Assembly (NCBI RefSeq): GCF_947489715.1
Contig: NZ_CANLER010000001.1
Coordinates: 372,001 to 436,000, forward strand
Direction of reading: 5' to 3'
DNA: 64,000 bases
Source of the DNA: an uncultured Roseovarius sp.
GTDB lineage: Bacteria; Pseudomonadota; Alphaproteobacteria; Rhodobacterales; Rhodobacteraceae
Position 1 is the stretch's first letter; each line of letters opens with the position of its first letter. Positions 37,942 through 46,075 of the stretch are shown here, piece by piece. Both the position numbers and the translations under genes were made by a program. Below the pieces are notes generated by a model. It saw only the letters and a program-made list of their open reading frames with translations. It made no database searches and had not been told where the DNA came from.

Positions 37942-37974
37942 ACGTCGGTATAACGTCGGTATTGCGTCGGTATT
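37942..37974 (+). repeat. Three tandem 11-base repeats
   Basis: ACGTCGGTATA, ACGTCGGTATT and GCGTCGGTATT follow one another without gaps. The 11-base period is one helix turn, as for stacked protein-binding sites. They lie in the 263-base gap between hflX and the Nudix gene. Confidence 0.8.
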
Positions 37975-38000
37975 TTGCACCGCAAAGAGCGGGGTTAACG

Positions 38001-38105
38001 GTGCGGACGGTGAATTTTCGCAAGATACGGATTGTTGCTTGGTGCTGGGGCTTCATCACGCTGACGCGGGCCGCAGGGCTTGGCGCGGGGGCGGGTATCG
38101 TCTAG
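38001..38105 (+). CDS. Possible 34-residue membrane peptide
   Basis: A GTG-started frame beginning with basic residues (MRTVNFRKIR) followed by a hydrophobic, glycine- and alanine-rich tail. It lies shortly after the 11-base repeats and before the Nudix gene. The ribosome site is weak (GCGGGG) and homology is not known, so this may be a chance frame. Confidence 0.2.
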   Translation: MRTVNFRKIRIVAWCWGFITLTRAAGLGAGAGIV

Positions 38106-38142
38106 TGCTGCGCCTTTCCGGAATGCCGGGCACAGGAGGGAC

Positions 38143-38610
38143 ATGATGCCGGATATTGCCATACGCGCGTCGCTGGTTTCGCTGGTCGCTTTGCGCGAAG
38201 TCGGGGCGGGCTATGAGGTTTTGCTGCTGAAGCGGTCGCAATCGCTGGCCGGTACATGGTGCCAGATCGCGGGCAGTCTGGAAGACGGCGAGACGGCGTG
38301 GCAGGCGGCCCTGCGCGAGCTTTCCGAGGAAACCGGCCTGACGCCACGCGCGCTTTATTCAGCGGATACCTGCGAGCAGTTTTATACCGCCGCGACTGAT
38401 ACGATAACGATTGCGCCGGTCTTCGTGGCCTTCGTTGATCGCGCCGCGCCGGTCACACTGAACGCAGAACACAGCGATTTTCGCTGGGTCGGGTTCGAGG
38501 ACGCGGCGCAGATGGTTTCATTTGGCGGCCAGAGGCGGGTTCTGCGCTGGATCGAGGACGAGTTTATCCGGCGACGCCCGAGCGATCATTTGCAGGTTGA
38601 CATGGGATGA
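38143..38610 (+). CDS. Nudix hydrolase
   Basis: A 155-residue protein with the Nudix box GSLEDGETAWQAALRELSEE plus TGL, which binds magnesium and cleaves nucleoside diphosphate-linked substrates. The ATG at 38143 follows AGGAGGG; a second ATG is directly adjacent. The substrate cannot be predicted from the sequence. Confidence 0.88.
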   Translation: MMPDIAIRASLVSLVALREVGAGYEVLLLKRSQSLAGTWCQIAGSLEDGETAWQAALRELSEETGLTPRALYSADTCEQFYTAATDTITIAPVFVAFVDRAAPVTLNAEHSDFRWVGFEDAAQMVSFGGQRRVLRWIEDEFIRRRPSDHLQVDMG

Positions 38611-38637
38611 GCGACAACCGGGCGCGAAAAAAGTGCT

Positions 38638-39090
38638 TTACTGACCTTCTTCCGCCCTGTGCTCGGGCAGATGTCCGAAGCTGATGGCCAGCCTGTTCCA
38701 GGCATTCATCTGCGATATGATCAGGGTCAGATCCACGATTTCCGCATCGGAAAAATGCCTCTTTAGCGCGTCGAACAAGGGGTGTGGCGCGCCGTTGACG
38801 GATATCGATGTGATCGCTTCGGCCCATGCCAGCGCGGCTTTTTCGGCGGCGTCGAAGAACGGCACCTCTCGCCAGACTGTAAGGCAATCAAGCCTTTGCT
38901 GTGTTTCGCCGGCCTTTCTTGCCTCTGTCGTGTGAAGATCAACGCAATAGGCGCATCCGTTGATCTGCGATACGCGCAATTCGATTACCGCCGTAAGCCT
39001 TTGTCCGATCGAGGTAATGTCGTTCTTGGCCTTGGCCATTCTGGCGATGGCTGGGCCGTTGATGGCCACGTAATCTAGGCGTTCGATCAT
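38638..39090 (-). CDS. Carboxymuconolactone decarboxylase family protein (AhpD-like)
   Basis: A 150-residue protein with the AhpD-type redox motif INGCAYCVDLHTTEARK, a CxxC plus histidine. Members are alkylhydroperoxidase-like and often act in oxidative stress. The ATG at 39090 is preferred because CAGGAACAGGA precedes it; the frame is open to 39153. It converges on the Nudix gene. Confidence 0.85.
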   Translation of the reverse strand: MIERLDYVAINGPAIARMAKAKNDITSIGQRLTAVIELRVSQINGCAYCVDLHTTEARKAGETQQRLDCLTVWREVPFFDAAEKAALAWAEAITSISVNGAPHPLFDALKRHFSDAEIVDLTLIISQMNAWNRLAISFGHLPEHRAEEGQ

Positions 39091-39287
39091 GTCCTGTTCC
39101 TGTTTATGCGGTGCCATGAGGGCCTGTTTTGGAGCCGGCTGGCAAGGGGCCAAAGGGTGGCCATCTGGAATGGTTGGCAGGGCAAGGTCGTTGCGTCATC
39201 GGGCCCGAAACCGACCACTTTTCGATAGCGGAGTTAGTGCGGCCACACTGGCCCCGAATCTGCATCAGGTTCAATCGGTTTCGGGGG

Positions 39288-39845
39288 TTAAATATCCAGG
39301 TCTTTGGCCTGTTGATATGTGCCTGCCTTCAGGCGCAGGCTGTCTTCGATGATCGACGCCAGCGCGGCAATGCTGACCAGCAGGCCCGAGATGGGCACAA
39401 TCGCGATGGCATATTTCTTGGGCATGTAGTTCGGCTTGAAGACAAACTGGCCGTCTTCCCACGCGAAATACCACATCTCCCAGTATTTGCCGCCCATCGT
39501 CGAGACCGCTTCCATCCCGTAGATGATCATGATCAGGCCCAGACCAAAGATGATCAGCGACCAGAATTGCTGAACCGCGAAGGCGGCCTTGAGCGGCAGC
39601 CAGGAATAGATCAGGTCCAGCGCGATGTGATCCTTGTCGCGCACGGTCAGGGCGAGGGCGAAAAAGACCAGCCAGATATTGCTGAGCACGGTCAGGAGGT
39701 CGCCCCAGACGGGTGGATTTTCAAACACATAGCGCATGACGACCGAATAGACCGTGAAGGCCACCATGAGCAGCAGCAAGACGGCGCAGAACGCCGTGAG
39801 CGTCTTTTTGACAAGGCTGTCGATGAGCTTGATCGTGGCTAGCAT
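39288..39845 (-). CDS. dctQ: TRAP transporter small permease (DctQ)
   Basis: Inner-membrane DctQ-type subunit of 185 residues with four hydrophobic helices. It works with the DctM subunit and the binding protein encoded upstream in a sodium-driven uptake system. Unusually, it is the last gene of a P-M-Q order; P-Q-M is the common one. The substrate is unknown. Confidence 0.88.
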   Translation of the reverse strand: MLATIKLIDSLVKKTLTAFCAVLLLLMVAFTVYSVVMRYVFENPPVWGDLLTVLSNIWLVFFALALTVRDKDHIALDLIYSWLPLKAAFAVQQFWSLIIFGLGLIMIIYGMEAVSTMGGKYWEMWYFAWEDGQFVFKPNYMPKKYAIAIVPISGLLVSIAALASIIEDSLRLKAGTYQQAKDLDI

Positions 39846-39912
39846 TGGAGGGCCCTTTGGTTACAGGGTGTCGGCCTGCGGTGTGGGCTGGCATATGTGA
39901 ACACGGCGCGCA

Positions 39913-41202
39913 TCAATTCGAGAACCCGAAGAGGCGGGGCAGGAACATGGTGATGTCCGGCACGACGATCAGCACGAAGAGCAGCGCAAAAAGGGCGACC
40001 AGGTAGGGCAGCATGGCGACGGCCACCTTTTCCAGGCGGACATTGGCGATGGCGCCTGCGGTAAAGAAGGCGACGCCGACCGGAGGGGTGACGGAGCCGA
40101 TCAGAAAGCCGACCACCACGACCAGCGCGGCCTGCACATCAGGGTAGCCTGCCTTGACCATGACATCGACAAGCACCGGCCCCGCGACGATGATATTGGC
40201 GGCTGAATCCATCACCATGCCCAGCAGGCAGATGAACAGGACCAGCACCAGCGCAAAGAGCAGTGGGTTATAGGTATAGCTCAGCAGCCATGCCTCAAGC
40301 TGGCCGATTGCGCCCAGCGATGTCAGCAGCCAGCTGAACGGCCCCGAGGCGGCGATGATGATGAACACCATGGCCGAGTTTCGGAAGGCGCGCACGAAGG
40401 CGCCCTTGCAGTTGGACCAGGTGATCGTGCGGTAGATGAAAAGCCCGACGAAGAGCGCGATGGTTGCGGTCAGCGCGCCGGCTTCGACCACGCCGGCGAT
40501 GCCAAAGACGACCGACCCCACGAGGACGATGGGAATGAGCAGGGCGAATGAGGATTTATAGCCGACGATCATGATGACCTTGAGGCTGAACGGCTCTTCA
40601 CTCCGCTCGAAATTATTACGGCGGGCGATGACGTAGTTGATGATCATCAGCAGGATGCCGATCATGATGCCGGGCACGATACCACCGGCGAACAGCGCGC
40701 CCACCGAAATGCCGCCCGCATTGGCCAGCACGATCATCATGATCGAGGGCGGGATGATGCCGCCGATGGTGGAACTGACCGCTGTGATCGCGGCGGCAAA
40801 GGCCGGGGGGTAGCCCGCCTTTTTCATCGCCGGTACCAGCAGCGATCCCACGGTTGCCGTATCGGCCACGACCGAGCCGTTCATCCCGGCAAAGAACATG
40901 CTGACCAGCACGTTTGCCTGCGCCATGCTGCCGCGCATCCGGCCGATCAGGCGCTGGCTCAGCTCTACCAGCCTGTCGGTGATGGTGGCGCTGGTCATCA
41001 GCTCTCCGGTCAGCATGAAGAACGGGATCGCGGTCAGCGGGACCGAGTCGATGGCGCTGAACATCTGGCTGGGGATCAGGATCATCGGGGCGGCATCGGT
41101 GATCAGGATGTAGACCACCGGGATCAGGATCATTGTGAATCCAACCGGGGCGCCCAACAGGATCAGCAGCACCAGGATGATCAGCAGCACAACACTTTCC
41201 AT
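39913..41202 (-). CDS. dctM: TRAP transporter large permease (DctM)
   Basis: Sodium-coupled translocating subunit, 429 residues, the usual size, with about a dozen membrane segments. Conserved blocks include AIPFFMLTGELM, FAGMNGSVVADTATVG, IGGIIPPSIMMIV and IGSVTPPVGVAFF. It lies between dctP and dctQ. Confidence 0.92.
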   Translation of the reverse strand: MESVVLLIILVLLILLGAPVGFTMILIPVVYILITDAAPMILIPSQMFSAIDSVPLTAIPFFMLTGELMTSATITDRLVELSQRLIGRMRGSMAQANVLVSMFFAGMNGSVVADTATVGSLLVPAMKKAGYPPAFAAAITAVSSTIGGIIPPSIMMIVLANAGGISVGALFAGGIVPGIMIGILLMIINYVIARRNNFERSEEPFSLKVIMIVGYKSSFALLIPIVLVGSVVFGIAGVVEAGALTATIALFVGLFIYRTITWSNCKGAFVRAFRNSAMVFIIIAASGPFSWLLTSLGAIGQLEAWLLSYTYNPLLFALVLVLFICLLGMVMDSAANIIVAGPVLVDVMVKAGYPDVQAALVVVVGFLIGSVTPPVGVAFFTAGAIANVRLEKVAVAMLPYLVALFALLFVLIVVPDITMFLPRLFGFSN

Positions 41203-41251
41203 AAAGGGGCGGTCCTATTTATCGTCGAAATCAGCTATCGGGCGCGGATAT

Positions 41252-41283
41252 AAAAAGGTGGCGCGACATTGGTCCGCGCCACC
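41252..41283 (-). terminator. Terminator-like hairpin between dctP and dctM
   Basis: On the minus strand GGTGGCGCG and CGCGCCACC form a perfect 9-bp stem with a 9-base loop followed by five T residues. It sits after dctP and before dctM. Partial termination here would give more binding protein than permease. Confidence 0.75.
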
Positions 41284-41308
41284 GTCTGGACAAGGTTATC
41301 GCCGAAGG

Positions 41309-42349
41309 TTACAGCGCGCCAGCTTCCTCGAGCTGGGCGATGAAGCCGGTCATGCCCTGCTCTTCGAGGACGCGGCGGGCGGTTTCGGGATCAAAGCTGC
41401 CCTTGGCGTTGAGCCAGGCGTCGATCGCACCGGCGCGCCATTGCACCAGCTCTTCCTCGGTTGGCACGTACCATTCGGTGATCTCGGCCTTGATGGCGGT
41501 TTCACCGGCTTCGACCCAGGCGCGGTCAAGTTCCTGCACCTTCTGGCCAAAGGCTTGCGCCGCTTCGTGCAGCCACGCCTTTTCCTCGTCGCTCAGCGCA
41601 TCATACTGGCGCTTGTCCATCGAGAGCTGGTTGCCAGACCACGAGCCGCCGATTTCCGTGAAGTATTTCGCGACCTCGTGCAGTTTCGCGACATGCTGCC
41701 AGGGGGTGGCAACATACTGACCTGACACAACGCCGGTTTGCAGGCCCTGGTATAGCTGCGACCAGTCATAGGGCACCGGCACCGCGCCCCAGTTCTTGAC
41801 CAGCGTATATTCAATCGGGCTTTTGGTGACGCGCCATTTGACGCCTTCCATATCCGAGGGCACATGCACCGGGCCGTGGGCATTGCCCAGTTGCCGGAAA
41901 CCCCCGCTTGAATAGACCGTCAGGCAAATATGCCCGGCCTCTTCGGCGGCGATGTTGCATTGCTTCTTGGCCAGCCATTCGGTCGAAATACGATCTGCAT
42001 CCTCGATGCTCTTGAAGATATAGGGCAGATCGAAAATCGCCAGCGCCGTGCCGAAATTGCCGAAATTCGCGGTTGAGCTGGTCCACAATGCCAGTAGGCC
42101 CTGATTGGCCTGCTCGCCGCAGGATTGCTCGCTGCACAGTGATTTTCGGTAATGCGGCTCGATCGTCATCTTGCCGCCGGACACCTCTTCGAGTGTCGGG
42201 ATCAGCGCCTGATCAATGGCATCGCCAATCGGCATTCCCAGAAAGCCGACAGTCCCCAGTTTCAGCACTTTTTCGGCGGCCGCGGATTGCGCAAACAATG
42301 CCGTGACCGATGCAATGCAGAGCGCTTTGCAAATGGAATTCATCCTCAT
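41309..42349 (-). CDS. dctP: TRAP transporter substrate-binding protein (DctP)
   Basis: Periplasmic solute receptor of 346 residues with a Sec signal peptide ending at SAAA-EK. The DctP family pattern is seen in WRVTKSPIEYTLVKNWGAVPVPYDWSQLYQGLQTGVVSGQY, which includes the conserved arginine for a carboxylate. An internal CSEQSC cysteine pair is uncommon. GGGAG precedes the ATG. The ligand is probably a small organic acid, inferred from the family only. Confidence 0.9.
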   Translation of the reverse strand: MRMNSICKALCIASVTALFAQSAAAEKVLKLGTVGFLGMPIGDAIDQALIPTLEEVSGGKMTIEPHYRKSLCSEQSCGEQANQGLLALWTSSTANFGNFGTALAIFDLPYIFKSIEDADRISTEWLAKKQCNIAAEEAGHICLTVYSSGGFRQLGNAHGPVHVPSDMEGVKWRVTKSPIEYTLVKNWGAVPVPYDWSQLYQGLQTGVVSGQYVATPWQHVAKLHEVAKYFTEIGGSWSGNQLSMDKRQYDALSDEEKAWLHEAAQAFGQKVQELDRAWVEAGETAIKAEITEWYVPTEEELVQWRAGAIDAWLNAKGSFDPETARRVLEEQGMTGFIAQLEEAGAL

Positions 42350-42385
42350 TGATCTCGTCTCCCGTTGAATTGTTTTGCTTGGCCA

Positions 42386-42437
42386 TATCTTTCACCGCAC
42401 CTTTGGCCAGTGAAAGTGACAGATGACTTGAAAGATA
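42386..42437. promoter_or_regulatory. Candidate MocR operator between dctP and the regulator
   Basis: TATCTTTCA (42386-42394) and TGAAAGATA (42429-42437) are perfect 9-base inverted copies, 43 bases apart centre to centre, about four helical turns. They lie in the divergent promoter region. Two GACAGAT copies overlap the same stretch. Confidence 0.5.
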
Positions 42438-42523
42438 GGGACAGATAGGTTTGCATCTGACACCCTGATCCCGATCCCGGTAGGATTTGCCGGCCCGATC
42501 AGCGCACCGTATGGGAGGCCCAG

Positions 42524-43987
42524 TTGAGTTCGACCACGCCACGCTTTCTGAAGCTGCCTGAAACCTCAAGCCTGAGTCTGCGCGATCAGATTTGCGAGGT
42601 GGTGAGCGCTGCCATCATGTCGGAATCGCTGGCCTATGACCGGCCGTTGCCATCGTGCCGGGAATTGGCGGATCAGTTCGGCGTGTCCCGGAACACGGTT
42701 TTTGCGGCCTATAACCGGTTGGTGGACCTGGATTTCCTGGTGTCGCGCGACCGTTCCGGCTATTTCGTCAATCCGCAGATGGCCAGCGTAAAGGCGCCGC
42801 AACAGGATAGCGCAGGGGCCGTGCGCGAAATTGTCCCTTGCCCGGTCAGCTTTGCCAAAAACGACCTTATGCCAGTGGTCAATCCGCTGGATTGGAACGC
42901 CTATCCCTATCCGTTCATTTACAATCAGATCGACCCGGACCTGTTCCCGGTGGATGGCTGGCGCGAATGCACGCGGCAGGCGCTGGGCCGCAAGAAAATG
43001 CCAGCCTGGGCCAATGATTCAGTCGAAAGCGACAGCCCGCAACTTGTCCGGCAATTGCGGCAACGCCTGCTGAACACGCGCGGGATCTATGCGGAGGATG
43101 ACGAGATCCTGATCACGCTGGGATCGCAGAATGCGCTGTTTATACTTGGCACGATCTTTGCCGGTTCAGGCAAGCCCGTGGCGCTTGAAGACCCCGGTTT
43201 TTTCGGCGCGCGCAATGCTTTTCGTCTGGCTGGCAGTGAGCTGATCGGGGTGCCGATTGACGGCGACGGTATCATACCCTCGGCGATCCCGGCCGCGTGC
43301 CAACTGGTCTTTACCACCCCCAGCCACCAGTTCCCGACAATGGTGACGATGAGCCAGCAGCGCCGCGAGGAATTGCTTGAGGCTGCCACTGCCAAGGATT
43401 TCCTGATCATTGAGGATGATTACGAGGCCGAGATGAACTATGTCGCCAAATCGTCCCCGTCGATGATGTCGATGGATAAGACCGGACGGGTGATTTATGT
43501 GGGCAGCCTGTCAAAGACCGTCTCGCCGGGCATCCGGCTGGGCTTTATCGTCGCCCATCGCGACATCATCCGCGAGGCGCGCATTGCCCGGGGCGTGATG
43601 ATGCGCCATCCGCCCACCATTGTGCAGGAGATCGTCGCGCTGTTTTTCCAGCTGGGCCATTACGATGCCCATCTGCGTAATATCGAGCGGCGGTACCAGA
43701 AACGCTGGCACGCCATGGATGCCGCGCTTTCGAAACACCTTCACATGCTGGAACGGACGCAATCCGAGGGCGGTACGTCGTTCTGGCTGACCGGGCCCGA
43801 GGGGTTTGATGCGTCGGAACTGGCGGTGCGCCTGCGCGCGCGGGGGGTATTGGTGGACCGGGGGCAGGATTATTACCTGAACTATAATGACAGCCGGAGT
43901 TTCAGGCTTGGATTTGCCTATGTGCCGGTGTCCAATCTTGAAGATGGCGTCAGGGTGATTGCCAAGGAGGTTCGGTCGATGTTGTGA
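42524..43987 (+). CDS. MocR-type regulator (GntR HTH + aminotransferase domain)
   Basis: A 487-residue pyridoxal phosphate-dependent regulator. The N-terminal winged helix (LADQFGVSRNTVFAAYNRLVD) is followed by a fold-type I aminotransferase domain whose PLP lysine is in GSLSKTVSPGIRLGF and whose phosphate site includes IIEDDYEAE. Start TTG, with GGGAGG upstream. MocR proteins usually sense amino compounds (taurine, GABA, ectoine); the divergent TRAP operon is the probable target. Confidence 0.9.
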   Translation: MSSTTPRFLKLPETSSLSLRDQICEVVSAAIMSESLAYDRPLPSCRELADQFGVSRNTVFAAYNRLVDLDFLVSRDRSGYFVNPQMASVKAPQQDSAGAVREIVPCPVSFAKNDLMPVVNPLDWNAYPYPFIYNQIDPDLFPVDGWRECTRQALGRKKMPAWANDSVESDSPQLVRQLRQRLLNTRGIYAEDDEILITLGSQNALFILGTIFAGSGKPVALEDPGFFGARNAFRLAGSELIGVPIDGDGIIPSAIPAACQLVFTTPSHQFPTMVTMSQQRREELLEAATAKDFLIIEDDYEAEMNYVAKSSPSMMSMDKTGRVIYVGSLSKTVSPGIRLGFIVAHRDIIREARIARGVMMRHPPTIVQEIVALFFQLGHYDAHLRNIERRYQKRWHAMDAALSKHLHMLERTQSEGGTSFWLTGPEGFDASELAVRLRARGVLVDRGQDYYLNYNDSRSFRLGFAYVPVSNLEDGVRVIAKEVRSML

Positions 43988-44139
43988 CAGCGCCGGGGCA
44001 GGGCCGAAGGCATCTGTCCCTTCGAAATGCCTTACCTGTCTCTCGCGGGGTTTGAAGAATTCCAGTTATCTGAAAGCCGGGGAATCCCCCAGCCACCACG
44101 CCGCGCGGCGTCTGCAGTCGACTTCAGGGAACCGGCGAT

Positions 44140-45312
44140 TTGAAAGACCGTATCGACACCAACCCGAATGTGACGCCATTCCGTTTCCACGTCCCCGATG
44201 ACGTTCTGGACAGCATTCTGAGCCGGGTTGCCGCCTATCCCTGGCACGAGATGCCCGACGATGGGGGCTGGGACTATGGCACCAATATCGACTACCTGAG
44301 ATCACTTTGTGCCTATTGGGTCGATGGTTTCGACTGGCGCGCCCAGGAGGCGCGGATCAACAGTTTTTCGCATTTCAAGGCACCGGTCGACGGGATTGAC
44401 ATGCATTTCATCCACGAAGAGGGCAGCGGGCCTGATCCGATGCCCCTGATGATCAGCCACGGGTGGCCGGGATCGGTGGCCGAGTTTTTCGATCTGATCG
44501 AACCGCTGGCACATCCCGAGCGGTTTGGCGGTGATGTCCGTGACGCGTTTACCGTGATCGCGCCTTCACTGCCCGGTTTCGCATTTTCCGGACGGCCCCC
44601 GCGTCCTTACGGGCCGCGGAAAATGGCGTCGGTCATCAACTCCCTGATGACCGACGCCTTGGGCTTTGAGGGGTATCTGGCACAGGGCGGGGACTGGGGT
44701 GGCGCGATCTGTTCCTGGCTGGGCTATGATCATGCGCCAGCCTGCGCCGCCATCCACATCAACGTGTTGACCATGCGCCACCCGGACGGGCCACAAACGC
44801 CCGAGGAGGAAGCCTGGGCGGCGCAGTTTGACCACGATCAGATCATGCAAAACGGCTATCGCACGCAGCAGGCGACGCGGCCCCAGACCCTGAGCTATGC
44901 CATGATGGACAGCCCTGTGGGCATCGCCGCCTGGCTGATCGAAAAATTCCATGACTGGTCGGACGTGCCCGTGGGCGGCATCGAAGAGGCGCATTCCAGG
45001 GATGAGCTGCTGACCAATATCATGATCTACATCACCACGCGGACCTTCAATAGCGCTTCGTGGATCTATTATGGCCGCCGCGAGGAGGGGGGGCGCATCC
45101 TGTCGCCCGAGGGTAACCGTGTCGAGGTGCCCACCGGCTGCGCGGTGTTCCCGGCCGAGATGCTCAACTGGCCGCCACGATCCTATGCCGAGCGGATCTA
45201 CAATATCCGGCACTGGACCGAGATGCCGCGCGGGGGCCATTTCGCGGCGATGGAAGAACCGGAGATGTTGCTGGAAGATATCCGCGCGTTTGCCCGCACG
45301 CTGCGCGCCTGA
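44140..45312 (+). CDS. Epoxide hydrolase family protein (EHN + alpha/beta hydrolase)
   Basis: A 390-residue enzyme with the epoxide hydrolase N-terminal domain (FRFHVPDDVLDSILSRV) followed by an alpha/beta hydrolase fold. Seen are the oxyanion motif HGWPGSVAEF, the nucleophile in AQGGDWGGAI, and the C-terminal histidine in RGGHFAAMEEPEML. It opens epoxides to diols; the substrate is unknown. The start is TTG with GGGA upstream. It converges on the NarL-type regulator gene and may belong with the MocR/TRAP genes upstream. Confidence 0.87.
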   Translation: MKDRIDTNPNVTPFRFHVPDDVLDSILSRVAAYPWHEMPDDGGWDYGTNIDYLRSLCAYWVDGFDWRAQEARINSFSHFKAPVDGIDMHFIHEEGSGPDPMPLMISHGWPGSVAEFFDLIEPLAHPERFGGDVRDAFTVIAPSLPGFAFSGRPPRPYGPRKMASVINSLMTDALGFEGYLAQGGDWGGAICSWLGYDHAPACAAIHINVLTMRHPDGPQTPEEEAWAAQFDHDQIMQNGYRTQQATRPQTLSYAMMDSPVGIAAWLIEKFHDWSDVPVGGIEEAHSRDELLTNIMIYITTRTFNSASWIYYGRREEGGRILSPEGNRVEVPTGCAVFPAEMLNWPPRSYAERIYNIRHWTEMPRGGHFAAMEEPEMLLEDIRAFARTLRA

Positions 45313-45400
45313 CGCAACGTCCGGGTCCCGGGCCCGAGTGCATTTTCAAGGTAGCCGGAAACGGGGCCGGGCCTTTACGACACCAGGTCTGAGAGGCGGT

Positions 45401-46075
45401 TCAGAGCTGCACGCCGGTGCCCTGCAACACGCCATGTTCCATCGCATAGCGGGTCAGGCCGGCGGTAGAGGAAATGCCCAGTTTGCGTTTGATATTCTTG
45501 CGGTGCGTTTCGACCGTACGGACCGAGATATCCAGGTCATGCGCGACGTCCTTGTTGGATTTGCCCTGCGCCAGTTGCAGCAGGATGGTCTGTTCGCGGT
45601 TGGTCAACTGTTCGCGGTCGGTGCTGTCGAACGGTTCCAGCGATTCTTGCGCGCCGGTGCAAAGATACCGTTGCCCGGCCATGACCGCATCAATCGCGTT
45701 CTTGATCTTGTCGGTGGGCACGTCCTTGAGCACATAGCCCATCGCGCCGTGGCTGAGCGCCGAGGAGATGTATTCGGGGCTGTCATGCATGCTGAGGATC
45801 AGGATGCGGGTCTCGGGGCGGCGTTCCAGAATGATTTCGGTCGCTGTCAGGCCGCCGATACCGGGCATGTTCAGGTCAAGCAGGATGACATCCGGTTGCA
45901 GCGCCTCGACCTGATCAATGATCTGCTGACCATCGGCCAGCGTGGCGATCACCTGCACATCATCATAGCTTTCGAGGATGGACTGGATGCCTTCGGCGAC
46001 CATCGGGTGATCATCGACAATCACAACCCGGATACGGGCGTGATCGGGGGTCGGGGTGTCATCAGGGGATGTCAT
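45401..46075 (-). CDS. NarL/FixJ family response regulator
   Basis: A 224-residue regulator: receiver domain with Asp67 (DVILLDLNMPG) and a LuxR-type helix-turn-helix (NREQTILLQLAQGKSNKDVAHDL). Its ATG overlaps the stop of the upstream sensor kinase by 4 bases. With that kinase it probably controls the divergent TRAP operon at 47.7 kb. Confidence 0.92.
   Translation of the reverse strand: MTSPDDTPTPDHARIRVVIVDDHPMVAEGIQSILESYDDVQVIATLADGQQIIDQVEALQPDVILLDLNMPGIGGLTATEIILERRPETRILILSMHDSPEYISSALSHGAMGYVLKDVPTDKIKNAIDAVMAGQRYLCTGAQESLEPFDSTDREQLTNREQTILLQLAQGKSNKDVAHDLDISVRTVETHRKNIKRKLGISSTAGLTRYAMEHGVLQGTGVQL

Noticed and set aside
39252..39286. Minus-strand GAACCTGATGCAG after dctQ resembles the 3' part of a TPP riboswitch.
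   Set aside because: The CTGAGA half and the required stems are missing, and the downstream gene is AhpD-like and not thiamine-related. It is better read as a weak hairpin after the dctQ stop.
39288..43987. TRAP plus MocR genes as an ectoine or taurine uptake system.
   Set aside because: None of the eut, tau, tpa or xsc catabolic genes is present, and the order P-M-Q differs from those operons. The substrate is left open.
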